A DNA stretch of 64,000 nucleotides from Prinia subflava (lineage: Eukaryota; Chordata; Aves; Passeriformes; Cisticolidae), in NCBI RefSeq assembly GCF_021018805.1, contig NC_086248.1, positions 57,107,485 to 57,171,484 of the forward strand, given 5' to 3'. This document shows, one piece after another, positions 61,677-64,000 of the stretch. Every line of letters starts with the position of its first letter. Positions within the stretch are counted from its first letter, which is position 1. A program made the translations under genes and the position numbers. The notes under the pieces are model-generated. The model made no database searches, was not told the origin of the DNA, and was given only the letters and a program-made list of their open reading frames with translations.

Positions 61677-64000
61677 CTGAAAAGACAAAAATGCCTGTCA
61701 GTTGGTATTCAAGTTATCTCAATTTCATATCATCTAGACACCAGTCCCTGAAATAACCAAGTTTAAGGCTAAGAACACCACAAACTCAAATTCCTATTCA
61801 TGTTCTGTATTTGTAAATACCAGAAATACTTTCTTTTTCGTTGGGACTAAGAGCAAAACAGATTTAACCACTTGTGGAATGTAAGATTGAGTCCATTTTT
61901 CCCCTTTCTTGAACATCTAATTATCCATTCTTCCCCATCAAACCTCTGTGAAGGCCACCCTAAGGATCATCACCTGTGATATGTTATCCTTGATAAAGCC
62001 TGATAAATTTCTCAGATGTCTTTGGCAGGCTGGACACTACTGCACCTTAATGTTCTGCCCAACAACAGTGGCAGAAGTGAAGACCAAAAAATGCTGACAC
62101 TGCTTTTTAGGGCCTGGCTGCACCTTTAGGCATTATACATTATGTGAAAAGCTGGAAACCAAGCAGAGCTATCCTCAAGGCACTCAGTGAAAGATCACAC
62201 TACCTAGCTACAGGCATATCAGAAAGCCAGCTGTCTAAAAACTGGAAAAGGAACACGAAGCTCAGGTGAAATATAACCGGGCATAAATCTGAGTAACAGC
62301 AGAAAAAAACCAAATGCAGCACAGTTCAGAGGCAGAGCAAGGATTCCTTCCCCTCACAGCAGGCAGTATGACTGCAGTGAAATGTGGTCAGTCGCATGAC
62401 ACAGCACTGCTCAGTTCTGAGGCAGGCCCGGGTCATCTAGTTTAGAGCCAGGAGCTCTTTAGACAGCCTGGCTTACTATCAGGGTGCTCTGGCCAAGCTC
62501 TGCTAAAAAAGCACAACTCAATAAATGTTTGCTGTTACCTTGGCTCAGCTACCCCTCTTCTGGCACTGGCAGCAGCCTGCATCCTCTGGACTTGATTTTT
62601 GCAACATAACAGATTCCCCAGCTGCTCTTCTGTTCCAAGTGGAAACTTCAGTAGGATTAATACAGACTCATCAACACATGAGAAAACTGAGGACACCACC
62701 GTGACTTACTAGGCATCCCTGTTATTTAGAACTCACACAAAATTTAGTGCACCTATCTGGCCCACAGAAGCATTTGTCTTAATGTAGAAATCTCAGCTGA
62801 TAAGAAGCTTCACCCATCAGGTTTGTTTGCCTTAGTCTCTAGGTCACATGTGTTGCATCACTCAGCATTATCATACTCCAAATCCCCCATGAGAAGAAAC
62901 CATTCTTGTTCAGCTCTGAACTCTAGTCCATGGATGAGAAAGGGGCAACAACAGTTCAGCTACTTTATTCTTTATTTTAAATTTTAAATCCTCAGAGAAT
63001 CCTCTCAAACCCAGTGCATCCCACATCCAATGAAAGATCCAGCAGTAAGATATCACATACTTTTCCATTTTAATTACTGACTACAGGGCTCTTGGATTCC
63101 CTGTACTACAGCAGCTATGTTCATTTCACACTGCTAATGGCTGGAACTAGTTAGGGACAAATACAGGAGCATTCTCTGTGAACTCAAAAAACAAAGAAAA
63201 TCTTTATATATTAGTATACTATTATATTTGAGGCTTTATATCCTGATATAAGGGTCAAAAATAACTTGCCAGGTATTAAGTCATACCCAAAACACCAATA
63301 AAAGTATGTATTCAAGGACTGTGTCTCAATCCTAGACAAATACTTGCCATTATTCTTTCCTCATAAGCAGGTAGACATGACCTTTTACAATCATAATGAT
63401 TAATTCTCTCAGTCTGTTGCATTTCTGAAGTAGATAAAGGCAATATCCATGCAGGAGGATGATGAGAATTTAGCTACAGTACAATAACCAAAGTTCAGCA
63501 ATGGAATAAAGGTTCTCAACATACAAAATATAAGTTAGAAGAACTTGACTATCTTCAAGGGCTCTGAAAACAGAATGAGATTAAAACTAAAGCTGATTTT
63601 ACATCCAGGAGAAAATGCATTTCAATTCAAACCAAATTTCTTCACAATGAAGCCACAGAAAGTTAGCATTTCTCAAACTGAGAACTGAAAATTTCTCAAG
63701 GGCTTTTTTTTGACTGGTTTTGGAAGATGACAAAGGTAACATACAGTGCTATGGAACAAGTTTTTGATAAAGCTGGGGAGTTCTTCAGTATGTTGCTGGT
63801 TTTTATAGAGACCTTACAAGTTAAAATCTATTTGTGAATGGGACAAGAATTTAAGTCCTTCACACAACAGAATTATCACTCAGAGATTAAGGTTTTGCTT
63901 TCCCAGTTCCATGTTATGAAACAGAGGAAATCAGCATCTTCAAGTCAGTTCACCCACAGGCCAGATGCAAAAGAGAAACAAGATGAGCAGCTTACAGAAC
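61677..64000 (-). other. IGF2R: Part of IGF2R intron 1
   Basis: The sequence upstream of the exon 2 acceptor up to the window edge contains no signal-peptide exon, no GC-rich promoter and no repeat I recognise. Exon 1 and the promoter must lie to the right. Confidence 0.75.

Overview
This is a vertebrate nuclear genome window, almost certainly from a bird and probably a passerine. The evidence is widely spaced GT-AG exons, several CR1 LINE 3' ends (the dominant avian retroposon), and one short element with a tRNA-Ile-like head fused to a CR1-like tail, an architecture I know from songbird SINEs. Both protein-coding genes lie on the minus strand, head to tail.

Region 1 (190-9860): an organic cation transporter of the SLC22A1/2/3 cluster, best matched to SLC22A2 (OCT2). 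Ten exons are present from the start codon at 9860 down to exon 10 at 190-289. The short last coding exon lies to the left, outside the window. The ten exons give 1598 coding bases with consistent phases and no stop.

Region 2 (9861-about 11380): a gene-free intergenic stretch of about 1.5 kb. It holds the SLC22A2 promoter side and the sequence downstream of the IGF2R poly(A) site.

Region 3 (about 11385-61676): IGF2R, the cation-independent mannose 6-phosphate receptor. I traced 47 coding exons, which correspond to human exons 2-48. They run from domain 1 at 61543-61676 to the stop codon at 13645-13647, followed by a 3' UTR of about 2.3 kb. Exon 1 (5' UTR and signal peptide) is beyond the right edge. 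The exons sum to 7303 coding bases, about 2433 residues, with every splice phase compatible. The predicted receptor has 15 MRH repeats, a fibronectin type II insert in repeat 13, one transmembrane helix and a cytosolic tail with a YxxPhi motif and a terminal acidic-cluster dileucine.

The two genes are neighbours by ancient synteny (IGF2R-SLC22A1/2/3) and not by shared function: one is a lysosomal enzyme sorting receptor, the other a plasma-membrane transporter. No RNA gene, CRISPR array or bacterial-type operon was seen. The most interesting points are a receptor that keeps all three classical mannose 6-phosphate sites but lacks the mammalian-type IGF-II site in domain 11; the tRNA/CR1 SINE in intron 20; and, in introns 2 and 6, foldback structures I cannot assign to a known family. 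Introns not listed separately showed only ordinary unique or simple sequence.
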